64,000 bases of DNA from Anser cygnoides (lineage: Eukaryota; Chordata; Aves; Anseriformes; Anatidae). The stretch is from assembly GCF_040182565.1 (NCBI RefSeq), contig NC_089900.1, positions 2,988,501 to 3,052,500 on the forward strand, given 5' to 3'. Both the position numbers and the translations under genes were made by a program. The notes below the pieces were generated by a model. The model did no database searches. It was not told where the DNA came from and saw only the letters and a program-made list of their open reading frames with translations. Of the stretch, positions 1 to 10,740 are shown one piece after another. Position 1 is the stretch's first letter. The number at the start of each line of letters is the position of its first letter.

Positions 1-2570
1 CATTTCTTCCTCCTCGTGGCCACTTCCAACCTTCCGAGATGCACTTTGTGCTGTGTTTTTTGCTTTTTTTCTGTTTTTTTTTTTTTTTCCTCCTGCTGTT
101 CCCTACTACCAAAGAAAGCTCCATCAAGGTTGAAACCTCTCCTAAAGTAGGCATCCCAACATATCAGCATAATTGCTGCCTGTCAACCAACCAGACAGGA
201 GTCACCTCACCAGCATCTTCCAAGAAATGGAGCTGTTGCTGTCCTTGCACTTCTTGGCTGGACACAACCAAGCCTTGTGCCTCCTGCTGTCCAGTCATGG
301 ACTCAAGCAGAAGGGACAGCACAACCCATATGCGGGCCTTCTTTCTGCCTGGGTCCTCCTGGCTATGTAGGCAGAGGGGATCGCACAGTCAGCATGCCAA
401 CCAGGTGCCTTCTGCTGGCCTACCAGGGCCACTGGCAGATGTCAGCCAAAAAGTACAGATCCCAGGGAGAAGTCAAGGGTGACCTGTCAGCTACTTCAGA
501 CAGAAGTGACCTCACAGTCCCTTTCCGTGACACGTTCCTGCTGCTGCCCTATCGTCTGCAGAGACAGAAGTGACCTCACAGTCACTGCCCCAGTCACATT
601 CCTCCTGCTGGGGCAGGGGATCCTGAGGCAGAGCTGAGCTCATCAGAGCATTCCCACCCATCTCGTCCTTGTGTTTGACGAGCTGATCAGATCCACGGCC
701 CCTCACATTCATCTTTGAATGCCATGTGACTGCACAGCAACCTCACGGCTCCGGCCCTGCGCCAAGGGGGTAAGCGCCTAAAGTTACGGGTTAGGAGAGG
801 GATTGAAGGTGAGGAGGTTAATGCACAGGAATGGGGGCTTTGGGTGTTAGTTGTTCATGTATGGCATTAGGGACTAGAGCTCACTTTTCTGGGTTAGAGA
901 TGAAGCAAAATCTAGTGGAAATGTTTGGTGTTCTGCTTGTGGTGTCAGGTCTGTGGTTAGGGTATGGTCAAGCTCTGTGGTTTAGGGTTTTGTTTAGGTC
1001 TGCATTAAGACTAGGGTTAACCAGAGCATTTTAATGCTAGTGTTAAGGGCAGGGATCAGGGCGAGCAAGAGTGTAAGGGTAATGGAAAAAGGCTATGGAC
1101 TAAGTTTGGCTTCAAGGGATATTGTGGACAAATATTAGAGTACTGGATTCCAGTCAGGGTGTGGAGTAGCATTTAGGTTTAAGGATTAATGTTACAGAAT
1201 AAAATAGGTTAAGAGCCTCACATGACTGCTTTAAGTCAGCTTTACGGTGGGATCCACATTACCTGAACATTCTAACCTCTTCAAAATCGTTAGCTTCTGC
1301 TATCCAAGCTCCTCTTCCCTCCGCCAAATCTCTCATCTCTTCTGGCCAGGCTTTCCTGACTTCCCCATATCAGCCACCTTCTTAGGGGCAGCTTTCTGAT
1401 GGCTTTCATGAACTCAGAGTATTTGTCTCACCTCTGCTGACTACTCCATTCCTGAGAAAGAAACAGCTCCTAAGCCAGCATGGAGAAAGACACCAAGGTC
1501 TGTAGGAGCACCCTGCACAATGTGCCCAGCAGCTCTGCAACACCACAAAAGTGTGCTTCCTGCCTACAAGTTTTGGTTCCAGAATGGTTCCTATGGACCC
1601 AGGGTAACTTCTTCCAGGCTCTCATGCAGGCTTTATGTTCCCCCAGGCATCTGGGAGGCAGTGGCCCCCTTTGTGTAGAAAACTGAAAGCAGCCCTGAAG
1701 GATGAATTAGGCAAAGCTGAAACCTCTGACATGACAACAGCTATCCAAGACCTCTTCCTCTACGGGGCCTGCCAGGTACTTAGGAAGAGAGGATCTTATG
1801 ACCTACGTGCAAAGCAGGTGGATCTGCTGGCCTGTCATGGACACCAGCAGATGTGAGCCTAAAGGCACTGATCCCAGCCAGAAGTCAAGGGAAGACCTGT
1901 TGGCTACTTCAGAAAGAAGTCAACTCACAGACCATTTAACAGCCATTCGTGTCCTACTGGACTTAGAGCTTCTGAGGCACCACTGCCCTCGTAATACCAT
2001 ACCTACAAAACATCCCTTTCTTGGGCAAGGCTCTGCCCACGTAGAAGTGAGCTGGCTGTGATCCTTCAAGCCCATGGCACTGCTGCTGGACTCCCAGCCT
2101 CTCTGATGCATGGGAGCCAGTTCTGTGCCAGTCCTGGGAGGTGCTAGGGCAGGAGGGACCTTGCAGGCAGTGTTCAAGCCCCGTGCCTGTTGGCAGTCTC
2201 TCAGCTCCTTCCACACAGTGAAGATCACGCTGACGTCCAGAAGCCATGTGCCTGCAGCTGGCCTAGAAGACACTCAGGGGAGGCACCCTCCCAGCCCCAG
2301 CCCCTGCCCCAGCCGCAGCTGGCGGTGCTGCTTTGCAGAGCGAGGGGGCTGTGGTACCCGGGGCACAGGGGCACTCTGCAGGGCTGTGTTGGGCAGGCTG
2401 GGAGGCAGACCCAGCTCATGGGGTCACTGCCATTGCCCCAGGGCTGCGACAAATCACTCGCTGGACTCCTTTGCCAGGCCTGATGAGTGCCCTGGGGCTA
2501 CAGAGCTCTCCTCTGCCTGTTCACACCAGATTGAGCACTTGAGCTCTGCTCAGGCCACCTGGGATAGGCT
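1..2570 (+). repeat. R unit, copy A (long low-copy segmental repeat)
   Basis: Unclassified repeat whose body recurs at 41.9-43.2 kb and 62.2-63.4 kb in the same orientation and at 49.9-52.2 kb inverted. The first ~700 bp look like diverged short tandem modules (CCTGCTG..., GAAGTGACCTCACAGTC recurring at 503 and 567). Positions 770-1080 are rich in TTAGGG-like words. The last part (1480-2570) matches the far end of the inverted copy, except that 2179-2448 is absent there. Two short frames stay open in several copies, but I see no protein family, so I do not call genes. It may continue left of the window, because copies B and D are preceded by a CR1 piece. Confidence 0.75.
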
Positions 2571-3053
2571 CATGCTCTGCAGGCTCCATTCACTGCTGTT
2601 TCCTGGACTCAAACTTCCCCTGCAGATCCAAGCACTGGTGCTCCCTGGCTGTGCTGCTGGGATGGGACTCTTTTCCTCTGCACCCCTGCACACGGGCACT
2701 GTCCCTGCAGAGCCAGGACAGGTCTCAGAGGATGGACGTCAGACAAAGAAGGCAGTGCAGGCTCCTTTATTTTGTTTAAATTCACAGAGAGCATGGCTCC
2801 TCAGGTACAGAATCTCAGTACATACACTCAACATGTACATACTGAACTGGAAATGGGACAAATAATGATATTTTATTGGGCAACAGCTGAATTAAAGCTA
2901 AAAAATACTGGTACTAGAAACACATACTCAAAGACACAAACAAACAAAGAAAGCAAAAGAGAATATTGAAGAGAATATTGGCTCTTCCTGTAATAAGTGA
3001 CATTATGAGTCATTCGCAGAAGATGACTGAAAAATAATTTCTTCTGAAACACC
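2571..3053. other. Downstream flank of the first OR gene, no gene seen
   Basis: This is the 3' side of the minus-strand OR ending at 3054 and is probably its 3' UTR plus spacer. Apart from a poly(A)-signal candidate at 2872-2877, no coding or repeat signature was recognised. Confidence 0.5.
2872..2877 (-). promoter_or_regulatory. Candidate poly(A) signal for the OR at 3054-3968
   Basis: A minus-strand AATAAA lies about 180 bp beyond the OR stop codon, a plausible 3' UTR length. Position and hexamer are the only evidence. Confidence 0.4.
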
Positions 3054-3968
3054 TCAAGATATCAGTTTCCACAGGGCATGTTTCAGTCTGTTATTCCTCA
3101 TGCTGTAGACGAAGGGGTTCAATGCTGGAGGAACCACTGAGTACAGAACTGCCACCACATGGTCCAGGGATGGGGAAGAGATGGAGGGGGGCTTCAGGTA
3201 GGCAAAGATGGCAGTGCTGACAAACAGGGAGACCACGGCCAGGTGAGGGAGGCACGTGGAAAAGGCTTTGAGCTGGCCCCGCTCAGAGGGCATCCTCGGC
3301 ACAGCCATGAAGATCTGCACATAGGACACCACAATGAAAATAAAACAACCAAAGCCTAAAGAAAAGCTAAACACAAGTGTCCTGACTTCCCTGAGGTACG
3401 AATCTGAGCAGGAGAGCTTGAGGATCTGGGAGATTTCACAGAAGAACTGGTCCACAGCATTGCCTTCGCAGAGGGGCAGGGAAAATGTACTGGCAGTGTG
3501 CAGGACAGCATTGAGAAAGCCACTGCCCCAGGCAGCTGCTACCATCTGGGCACAAGCTCTGCTGCCCAGGAGGCTCCCGTAGTGCAGAGGCTTGCAGATG
3601 GCAATGTAGCGGTCATAGGCCATTATGGTGAGAAGTGAATATTCCACGGACATAAAAAGTACAAACAAAAACACCTGTGCAACACACTCTTGATAGGAGA
3701 TAGCCCTGGTGTCCAGGAGGGAATTGGCCATGGCTTTGGGGAGAGTGGTGGAGATGCAGCCCAGGTCGAGGAGGGCGAGGTTGAGGAGGAAGAAGTACAT
3801 GGGGGTGTGGAGGCGGTGGTCGCAGGCTACAGCGGTGAGGATGAGGCCGTTGCCCAGGAGGGCAGCCAGGTAGATGCCCAGGAAGAGCACGAAGTGCAGG
3901 AGCTGCAGCTCCCGCGTGTCTGCGAATGGCAGGAGGAGGAACTCGGTGATGGAGCTGCTGTTGGCCAT
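3054..3968 (-). CDS. Olfactory receptor, family 14-like (intact, 304 aa)
   Basis: A seven-transmembrane odorant GPCR expected in olfactory neuron cilia, coupling to G-olf and cAMP (family knowledge). Seen: N-glycosylation site NSS at 3-5, TM1 GN at 39-40, HTPMYFFLLN at 54-63, TM3 Cys95, MAYDRY at 116-121, ECL2 cysteines 167, 177 and 187, SY at 215-216, KAFSTC at 234-239, and TM7 NPFVY at 284-288. The length is normal for an OR. The start is fixed by the ATG followed by the ANSSS... N-terminus shared with its paralogues. Unusual residues are CEIS at 177-180 where paralogues have CEIP, and VPRMPSERGQ in loop 3. An acceptor (TTCTTCCTTGAGCAG) lies 23 bp upstream. The gene is the mirror counterpart of the broken OR at 48.5 kb. 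Ligand unknown. Confidence 0.95.
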   Translation of the reverse strand: MANSSSITEFLLLPFADTRELQLLHFVLFLGIYLAALLGNGLILTAVACDHRLHTPMYFFLLNLALLDLGCISTTLPKAMANSLLDTRAISYQECVAQVFLFVLFMSVEYSLLTIMAYDRYIAICKPLHYGSLLGSRACAQMVAAAWGSGFLNAVLHTASTFSLPLCEGNAVDQFFCEISQILKLSCSDSYLREVRTLVFSFSLGFGCFIFIVVSYVQIFMAVPRMPSERGQLKAFSTCLPHLAVVSLFVSTAIFAYLKPPSISSPSLDHVVAVLYSVVPPALNPFVYSMRNNRLKHALWKLIS

Positions 3969-4479
3969 TTGCTGTTTTTGGTCTTTTGGTCCTGCTCAAG
4001 GAAGAAAAAGCACTGCCAAGTTACTGCAGACTTATCTGAGAAGTTATGGCAGACTGAGTGAGAAAAACTCATTCTATTTCTCAGCTTAAACCCCCCAAAA
4101 TTCTTGTTCCCTTCCAGGCAGACAATTGGTAGGTCCCTTTCAGGAGTTCTGATTCATGCTGCCTGAGGGTATCCTGGGAGAAGGGGACTCTGCTGTAGGC
4201 AACAGAGGAGTAAGTCCTGCCCTATAGCAAGAGGTAAAGAGGAACATGGGGTAATCTCAGATAAAATTTAGTGATGATATCAAAGAGTCTTACCCCTTTG
4301 TTTCTCACAGTTCAACCAATTGCCGAGCAGGACTTTGGGGATTTATTTTTTTGTATTTTTTGTTATTGATACCTCCCCAGCGTTTAAGTTCTTTTTCTGA
4401 GGCAGAAATCCTGGGCATTTCTGCACTCCAAGTGAAATCCAGTGGATCCTCAGAGGCAAAGGGACTGTCCCTTTAGTGC

Positions 4480-5391
4480 AGAGTGTCCTTCAGGGAGGAC
4501 AGCCAGTCTGTCCATCAGTGCTGGTCTGAGCTGCCCTGTGCTGGTATCTCTTTGAGCTGCAGGACAACTGCAATCAGAGTTTCACCTGAGCAGGACCTGA
4601 ACGCTGCTGAGAGCAGAGCAATCCAGGCTCAAATTGCACATCTCCAGACCCCCCACCCTGTCCCCGTACTCCCCTTCCCCCAAGTACACCGAGGGCTCAC
4701 TCCATGTACATGTGAAACCCCCATCCCCAGCCAGCCTGGAAACAAGAACAGCAGCAGCACGGCCAGGTGGAGAAGCCAGGAGGAATGGCAGCGTGCTGCT
4801 GCCAGGGGAGGCAAGGCCAGGGAGGGACAGACAGACACTCAGCAGACCCTCCTCTGCTGCAGCTCTGCCTGCAGAGGAGACTGCTCATGCTCGTTGCAAA
4901 TACTGTGTGTTCTGTTCTGGCAGGAAGACACAAAGATAGGGCCCTGGGCATCAGAGGGTTTCCAGCTCCTGAAGATCAGCTAGAATAAAACAGGAGAGGA
5001 CCACAAAGATAGTGTTGGTGCAGCCTGTGGGCTGAGGTGTGGAAAGGGATGTCATGAAGTCCATCGCTGACACATTATCTCCCATTGCAATGCTCTAGGT
5101 GTCAGTCTCCTGTACAATCCCAACAACCCATTACCATGAAACCTGCCTGCCTTCCACTGCAAGAATCTGCAAGCACAGACTGCAGAAAAATTCTTACCCT
5201 TTGGTTAGCCCCTGCCTTGGTCTTTCTCTTGAAAAATCCAATCACAGATGCCATTCTCTACAGCATCTTCTACTCTGTGCTGGAGAAACAAAAAGAGCCG
5301 CCCTGAGAGATGCTATCAATGATCAGATGTGCCAGCTGTAGAAGACCCCTCTGTCAATCCCATCTGCATTGCCCTGCTGCCAGAGACTCAC
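4480..5391 (-). other. Proposed intron DNA of the first OR, duplicated inverted at 47.2-48.1 kb
   Basis: Between the putative donor at 5391 and the acceptor at 3992, this segment matches 47173-48100 in inverted orientation. A sub-block around 4600-4990 contains a conserved CTCTGCTCTCAGCAG...CAGGTGA stretch. That stretch also occurs in the introns of the ORs at 13.6 kb (about 15.8 kb) and 27.2 kb (about 26.5 kb). It could be an alternative exon or simply shared ancestral intron. Confidence 0.55.
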
Positions 5392-5640
5392 AGTGTCAAG
5401 AGTCTGCAGACCTTCCTGCCACACGCTGCCCTCTGTTGTTGCGCTCCTCGCTGCCTCCAACACCTCTCTCCTCTCCTCTCCCCGTGCCACCTGTGGTCAG
5501 AGCCCTCAGCCCTGCTGCGCTGTGCAGAGGAGCTGCTCCTGGGCAGAGCTGGCTCTCTGCAGCGCTGCCCACTTGCCAGGAGCTCCCCTTGGGCCCAGGA
5601 GCCCGGCCCAGCTCAGCAGCACAGCACACAGCACCCGATC
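5392..5640 (-). promoter_or_regulatory. Putative 5' non-coding exon and promoter block of the OR at 3.1 kb
   Basis: GC-rich block shared with six other sites (17.2, 24.7, 34.3, 40.4, 47.1, 61.1 kb), each upstream of and co-oriented with an OR. The minus-strand 3' edge is a donor, CACT|GTGAGT, at 5391. With the acceptor at 3992 it predicts a 1.4 kb intron. The transcription start is not determined. Confidence 0.6.
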
Positions 5641-5846
5641 ATGGCATCGCTTGCTCTGTGCCATTGGGCTCCCTCGAGGTGTCTCCAAGGCCTCAGGGCT
5701 GACAGCTCCTGAAGGCAGCAGGGTCTCTCCTGGGGTATGGTGTTTGGAGCAGACTGAAGTCATCACCAACTGCTCCTCACTGAACACAGAAGAGACTGAT
5801 TTTAGAAGTGTGATTTGTGCTGTTGATGTGCAGTTGTCAAACATGA

Positions 5847-6103
5847 TGTTGTGGTTTAACCCAGCTCAGCACCACACAGCTGTTAGCTCACTGCCCCTGC
5901 AGCTCCACACCTGTAAAGCTCATGGGTTGAGATAAAGACAGTTTAAAAGGACAGAAAAGGAAGAGATTAATAATAACAACAACAATAACAACAGTAATAA
6001 TTAGGTGTACAAAGCAATGATGTACAAGGCAATTGCTCACCACCCAACGATCGATGCCCAGCCCATCCCCGAGCAGCGGTCCCCCCGACCCTGGCCAGCC
6101 TGC
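5847..6103 (-). mobile_element. Truncated ERV LTR fragment
   Basis: Begins TGTTGTGGTTTAAC and follows the first ~250 bp of the complete LTRs at 14.98, 21.46 and 45.40 kb, with more divergence and a degenerate TAA/CAA microsatellite. It stops before the TATA/CRE half. The sense strand is minus, so this is the 3' part of an LTR, joined directly to pol-like sequence. Confidence 0.75.
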
Positions 6104-6298
6104 ACCGGGATCCAGTGTTGCGGTTCCTTGACATTTTTTTTAGGGTAAAACCAGCTTTCAGAAGGATTTGGGCTATTTCCTTCCCTTCTCAAATACTTCT
6201 GCTCTGTTGCCCCACATGACGATGTCACCAAGGTATTGCAGGTGTTCAGGAGCTTCCCCCATTCCAGGGCAGTCTGGGTCAGTCCATGATAAATGGTA
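6104..6298 (-). mobile_element. ERV pol fragment, reverse-transcriptase region (broken)
   Basis: A minus-strand reading of 6130-6290 gives a stretch resembling the retroviral RT active-site region, with LQYLGDIVMWGN where a Y-x-D-D core is expected. Several stops and frame changes follow. It lies between gag-like sequence (higher coordinates) and the LTR fragment, which is the gag-pol-LTR order of a minus-strand provirus that has lost most of its interior. Non-functional. Confidence 0.5.
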
Positions 6299-7335
6299 GA
6301 GCCAATTGCTTTGTCAGTCACCTCTTCCCTAGAGGGGGATCCCATCTGCTTGGCTTCCCTGCCCTCTAATTCCAGGCTATTGGCCCTGTTCTCCCAGCAC
6401 TGGAGCAGCCAAGTGACAGTGTGCTCACCTAGATGATGACTGAAATTTTTTCACAAATCTCATAGCTCGCCCTGGGATAAGGGTCTTGTAGGTTACTGAT
6501 GCCATTCTGATCTCTTCCTCTTTGCCCTCCTTCTTCCTTGGTGGCCCAACTTGTTGAAGCATTCCTTGTCTTCTTCCTCCATTCTTGTCTGCATAGGAGT
6601 TTCTTTCCTTTCTAAGAAAAAAATAAATAAATGTTTTTTACGTCCATAGTTTTCTCTTGCATATAGGAGCAACCAATAGTGGCACAGGTTGGTTCTCTGG
6701 CACAGCAATGGGACCCATCAGAGAGGCTGGAGTGGCTGCAGGGCCTGTCACAGGGGTTGGAGAGGCTGCAGAGCCCATCCCAGGAGTTGTTGTGGCTGCG
6801 GGGCCTTTCAGAGGAGTTGGAGTGGCTGTAGGGACCGTCACACAGGTTGGAGTGGCGGCCTGTCACTGGACTTGGAGTAGCATTGACTGTGTCTTCTATA
6901 CTTAGGAAAAGGCCCAGCATGTTGCAGTGATTTGTGTCTTTTCACAAGACTTTTTCATGCATTTCACCAGTTTTTTAGGATTCTGCACTTGCTCAGGGGT
7001 GAAGTTCCAAAGCATTGGATGTGCCCACTGCTCTAGGGTCCTGCCAGTGTCCTCCCATGCTCCTAGCCCCTACTAAATCTCCTGCCTCGGGGCAGACTTC
7101 TGGATGGCATTCTCAAGTACTTGTTTAACCTTAAACAAAAGCTGAAACACATTCAGGAGACATCACAATAGGAACAGGCTGGTTTCACCATCCTAGGGAT
7201 ATTCAAAGCTTTGAAGAGCTATTGTAACTAGCCTGGAAGAGAAAGGGGAGGTGAAGGAGAAAGGGAGAGTGAAGAAGTTGTGAAAAGTGTCACCCTTTTG
7301 TCAGCTCCCTGTCCCTATCTACCAGCTCAGGGGCT
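6299..7335 (-). mobile_element. ERV gag-like remnant
   Basis: Parallel to 18.88-19.74 kb in the same order: a GCTTGGCTTCCCTGCCCTCT block, an acidic stretch, a proline/alanine-rich stretch, then a conserved tail ending GGAGGTGAAGGAGAAAGGG. I recognise the better-preserved copy as gag-like. This copy has stops and frameshifts throughout. It carries an expanded 30-bp minisatellite in the proline-rich part. Confidence 0.6.
6703..6880 (-). repeat. 30-bp minisatellite inside ERV gag remnant
   Basis: About five to six units of 30 bp (GCAGGGCCTGTCACAGGGGT... type) in register. On the minus strand they encode a decapeptide repeat rich in Pro, Thr and Ala. The related remnant at 19.24-19.29 kb has about one unit. 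Confidence 0.8.
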
Positions 7336-7339
7336 GAGT

Positions 7340-7590
7340 ACCAGGGGAACAACTGGTCTTGCTGATAAAGGCTGAGGCAAAGAAGGCATTAAATATCTCA
7401 GTCTTTTCCTCATCTCTTCTCAAAATGTTTCCCTCCACATCCAATAAAGTACGAAGATTCTCCTTAATCCTCCCCTTCTCGTGTATTTCTAAAAACATTT
7501 TTATTGTCTTTGATGGTAACAGCCAGACTGATCTCCAGTTAGGCTTTGGCCCTTCTAATTTTGTCCCTGCAAAGCCTTGCAACATTTAGG
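7340..7590 (-). mobile_element. CR1 LINE fragment (pre-RT region)
   Basis: The minus-strand frame reads like the CR1 segment just before the reverse transcriptase, with a FNAFFASAF motif (typical CR1 L/FNAFFASVF). The same region is on the plus strand at 41.66-41.89 and 62.11-62.24 kb. Confidence 0.8.
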
Positions 7591-7719
7591 ACAAAGCTCC
7601 AAACAAAATGACAGAAGGCATGAGAAGGAAGCACAGAAAAGGTGCCTTCCATGCTCTAGCCTTCTGTGAGTCTGTGCTGCAATTCCGTTCAACTAGTTAC
7701 TCCTGCATTGTCCAAACTC

Positions 7720-8097
7720 TCCTCCAACAGCAGCTCCATCACTGAGTTCCTCCTCCTGCCATTCGCAGACACGCGGGAGCTGCAGCTCCTGCACTTCGCG
7801 CTCTTCCTGGGCATCTACCTGGCTGCCCTCCTGGGCAACGGCCTCATCCTCACCGCCGTAGCCTGCGACCACCGCCTCCACACCCCCATGTACTTCTTCC
7901 TCCTCAACCTCGCCCTCCTCGAAATGGGCTGCATCTCCACCACTCTCCCCAAAGCCATGGCCAATTCCCTCTGGGACACCAGAGCCATCTATCAACGGTG
8001 TGTTGCACAGGTCTTTTTCTTTCTTTCTTCATATCAGCAGAAATTTCTGTCCTTACTACCATGTCCTACGACCACTACGTTGCCATCTGCAAGCCCC
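7720..8097 (+). pseudogene. OR14-like pseudogene, TM1-TM3 only
   Basis: Matches residues 2 to about 127 of the intact ORs: SNSSSITEF, GN in TM1, HTPMYFFLLN. The start codon position reads CTC instead of ATG. One codon is lost in RAISY (reads RAIY). A single-base frameshift near 8022 puts the MSYDHYVAICKP segment in another frame, and DRY is DHY. Homology stops abruptly after AAGCCCC at 8097, so TM4-TM7 are missing. No promoter block or acceptor lies upstream. Dead gene fragment. Confidence 0.93.
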
Positions 8098-9141
8098 AAG
8101 CAAGTTCTTTCAGCATCTCGGTCGTTCAAAAAGCACCTCTGTGAAGCATGCAGAGACCTCTCTGGAGTACCGTAACTTCTCCCTGGGGTAGGAGAGGTAG
8201 ATCCCCAGGATCCCCAAGCATCACTCTGTGTCACCCATCACAGCCTTGGTACGCATAAGCACCTCCCCATGCTGATCCAGGGAGGTGCTTGTGTGCGCCA
8301 AGGCCATGCTTGGTTTTCAAAAGAAGGAAATTGCATGTTTGCCGGGGGATTATGTCGAGTTCAGGGCGGCAATGTAGAGATTCAATCCAATGACAATTCA
8401 GGCAACTGTGGGGCTGGGACATACTGGCTGATAGAGTTCCAATAGGGTGAGGCTTTGGAAGAAGCCTGATGTGTCGTGGGGAAACCACAGGTATTGGGAA
8501 ATCCTCAGGAAAACACAGGTTTGTGTTTGAAGCCAAAGCTAGTAAGGATGGAGAGAAATTAGGAGAGCTTTGGCAATCATGGGGTCAGAGGGAGGTGGGA
8601 ATGTGAGTGTGCGGTAAAATTCTGCAGGGATGCAAGCACAGATACAGGAAAATGTACGACATGATGTGGAGGGGCATGGCGGAGGGCCACTGTGGGGCTG
8701 GAGCCCCCCAGTGGAACCGGTGTCTTTAGGGCTACAGCTGCAGCCTCTTCCTCTGAGGCCCAGCAGAGGACACCGGTCCCTTACAGCCCCTGGGCCTTGT
8801 TAGCTCCTCAACCCCACAGAGCCTGGCAAGTGTCCTACCAATGTCCTGCACTCGGAATTGCACACCCCCACATCACACTGCCCCTGCCAGAGCCCCGAGC
8901 AGCCCAGGAAGTGCAGGATGCCCCTTTCCAGGGGATGCGCTCAGGCCTTGGCCATCCCCCTTGGTGAAACACATCAAGGGCTTTCAGAGCCACATCCCCA
9001 CTTGATTTTCCACCTGTAACCAGTGCCTCTGATTTCCTCCTTCACCATCTCCCAGGGACAGGCACCTTGTCCACTTGTTCCCATCGTGGTCTCTTCAGGG
9101 ATGGCCCTCAGTGGAGCTGGCCAACACCCTCAAACAGTTGG

Positions 9142-9206
9142 AGGCTTGCTTGTCTTTTACTTCTTCAGAGGCTTGCTCGTCTTTTACTTCTTCAGAGGCT
9201 TGCTCC
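9142..9206 (+). repeat. 27-bp tandem repeat, 2.4 copies
   Basis: Two nearly identical 27-bp units (AGGCTTGCTCGTCTTTTACT...) and a partial third. The period is a multiple of three, so a frame stays open, but nothing else suggests coding. Confidence 0.85.
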
Positions 9207-9365
9207 AGCTTTCTGGTTCTGCAGTTCAGGAACTTGGCAGCAGAAGGCCAATCAACATGCAAAACTCCCTCAGAAGCCAAGACTCTGGGCATAATTCTCC
9301 TGAAGTCTTCAATTCTTATGGGTTAATTAGGGAGATGCCAGGAGTCTTCTTAAAGGGAAAGAATT

Positions 9366-9387
9366 TAATAATAATAATAATAATAAA
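9366..9387 (+). repeat. (TAA)n microsatellite
   Basis: About seven perfect TAA units. Confidence 0.9.
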
Positions 9388-10110
9388 CAACCTTCTAGGA
9401 AAGAATCTCTTCTTTCTGCCTTTTTTTTTTTTTTTTTAGTTGTCCTCCTACAGATAAAATGATATCAGCGACCTCCAACTGATATTAATTCTGAATGTCT
9501 TCTAAGGGACTCTGAAAATGTTTTTTTAAAGACAGAAGGTCCTGTGTCATATCTCATAGCCCCAAATGGGTGCTTCAGCTATTCCAGGGTATCCTTGAGG
9601 CAGCAGCAACATCTTTGTGGGCAACTGAATCAAGCCCTGAAGGATATTGTAGGCCAAACTGAAATGTATGTGGAAAATTCCTTAATGTAATAAATTTGTA
9701 AGAAGACTTCAATTTCAGAATTTTTTATGCTTGTCTACAAGTTATCATCATTTTTTTAAAAGGTGATGTACATGGAGCAGTGAGTTATGACACTTTCTCC
9801 CCCTTTATGTGAAGAAAAAAAAATGTAACTCTCTCCAAAAATATATTTCTTCCCAACACTTGAAAGGGAGATTATGTTCCCAGGACATGCGCATATTGGC
9901 ACATTTCACCTTTACATCTCAGGTCTAAGCAGAGCAGAGAGCAATGAAGGTTAGAGAGGTTGGACACATCCTGCTTTTATCTCTTTGCTGTCAAGCAGCG
10001 GCCACACCTGTGCTAGGAATTCCCTCACACATCCTTCCTGTTTATGAACCAGCCAAATCTTTATGGCACAAGTGGCAGACTCCAACACTCAGAAGCCCGG
10101 AGCACAGAAT

Positions 10111-10500
10111 TATCAGCAAATCACAGAATCATTTAGGTTGGAAACGACCTCTAAGATTATCCAGTCCAACCTTTGACCTAGCACTGCCATGTCCACCATT
10201 AAAACATGTCACAAAGCCCTACATCTTCATGTTTTTTAACGACCTCCAAGGATGATGACTCAACTACTTCCCCTGGCAGCCTGTTCCAATACTTCATAAC
10301 TCTTTCAGAGAAGAAATTATTCTGAATATCAAACCTAAACCTCTCCTGGCACAACTTAAGGCTATTTCCTCTTGTCTTATCACTTGGTCTCCTGGCACAA
10401 CTTAAAGCTATTTCCTCTTGTCTTATCACTTGGTACTTTGAGAAGAGACTGATCCCCACTTCACTATAGTCTTTTTAAGGTGATTGTAAAGCACGGTAAG
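10111..10500 (-). mobile_element. CR1 LINE 3' end
   Basis: Starts with the CR1 3' tail in antisense (TCACAGAATCATTTAGGTTG) and continues through the CR1 C-terminal/3' region. It contains an exact-register 46-bp tandem duplication at 10344-10435. Confidence 0.85.
10344..10435 (-). repeat. 46-bp tandem duplication within CR1
   Basis: The segment beginning TCCTGGCACAACTTAA occurs twice, at 10344 and 10390, with one substitution. It looks like replication slippage after insertion. Confidence 0.9.
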
Positions 10501-10519
10501 GTCTCCCCTGAGACTCCTT

Positions 10520-10740
10520 TTTAAGGCCCAGGGCACAGCTGAGGAAAGCAAATGTGACCCCTGTCTTAAAGGAATGCAAGATGGAAGACCCAGGAAACTG
10601 TAGGCCAGACAGCCTTTCCTCAGTTCCTGGGAATCTGATGGGGTAGCTAAACATGGAAAACATTTCCAAGCACACGGAGGATAACAAAGTGATCAGGAGT
10701 CAGCATGGATTCACCAAGAGTTTCTTGAGACTTACCAGCT
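10520..10740 (+). mobile_element. CR1 LINE reverse-transcriptase fragment
   Basis: Plus-strand reading shows the CR1 RT signature EDPGNCRP followed by a degraded HGFTK block, with stops. It is opposite in strand to the adjacent CR1 3' end, so it is a separate insertion. Confidence 0.75.

Larger units (their letters stand above)
8098..10110. other. Intergenic stretch, no gene recognised
   Basis: Only simple repeats stand out: a 27-bp tandem repeat (9142-9206), a TAA microsatellite (9366-9387) and a poly-T tract (about 9420-9438). A short stretch near 9570-9670 resembles part of the R unit around 1630-1720. Confidence 0.5.

Noticed and set aside
39..482. Open frames of 147, 167 and 187 codons in R-unit copies as a gene family
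   Set aside because: Copies keep different frames open, stops move, and no domain is visible. A repeat with few stop codons explains it better, although a codon test would settle it.
3613..3999. Long frames antisense or frame-shifted within OR genes (also at 14.1-14.65, 33.1-33.65, 39.25-40.1, 48.4-49.0 kb)
   Set aside because: They shadow conserved OR codons, recur in every copy because the DNA is conserved, and encode low-complexity Pro/His/Arg strings.
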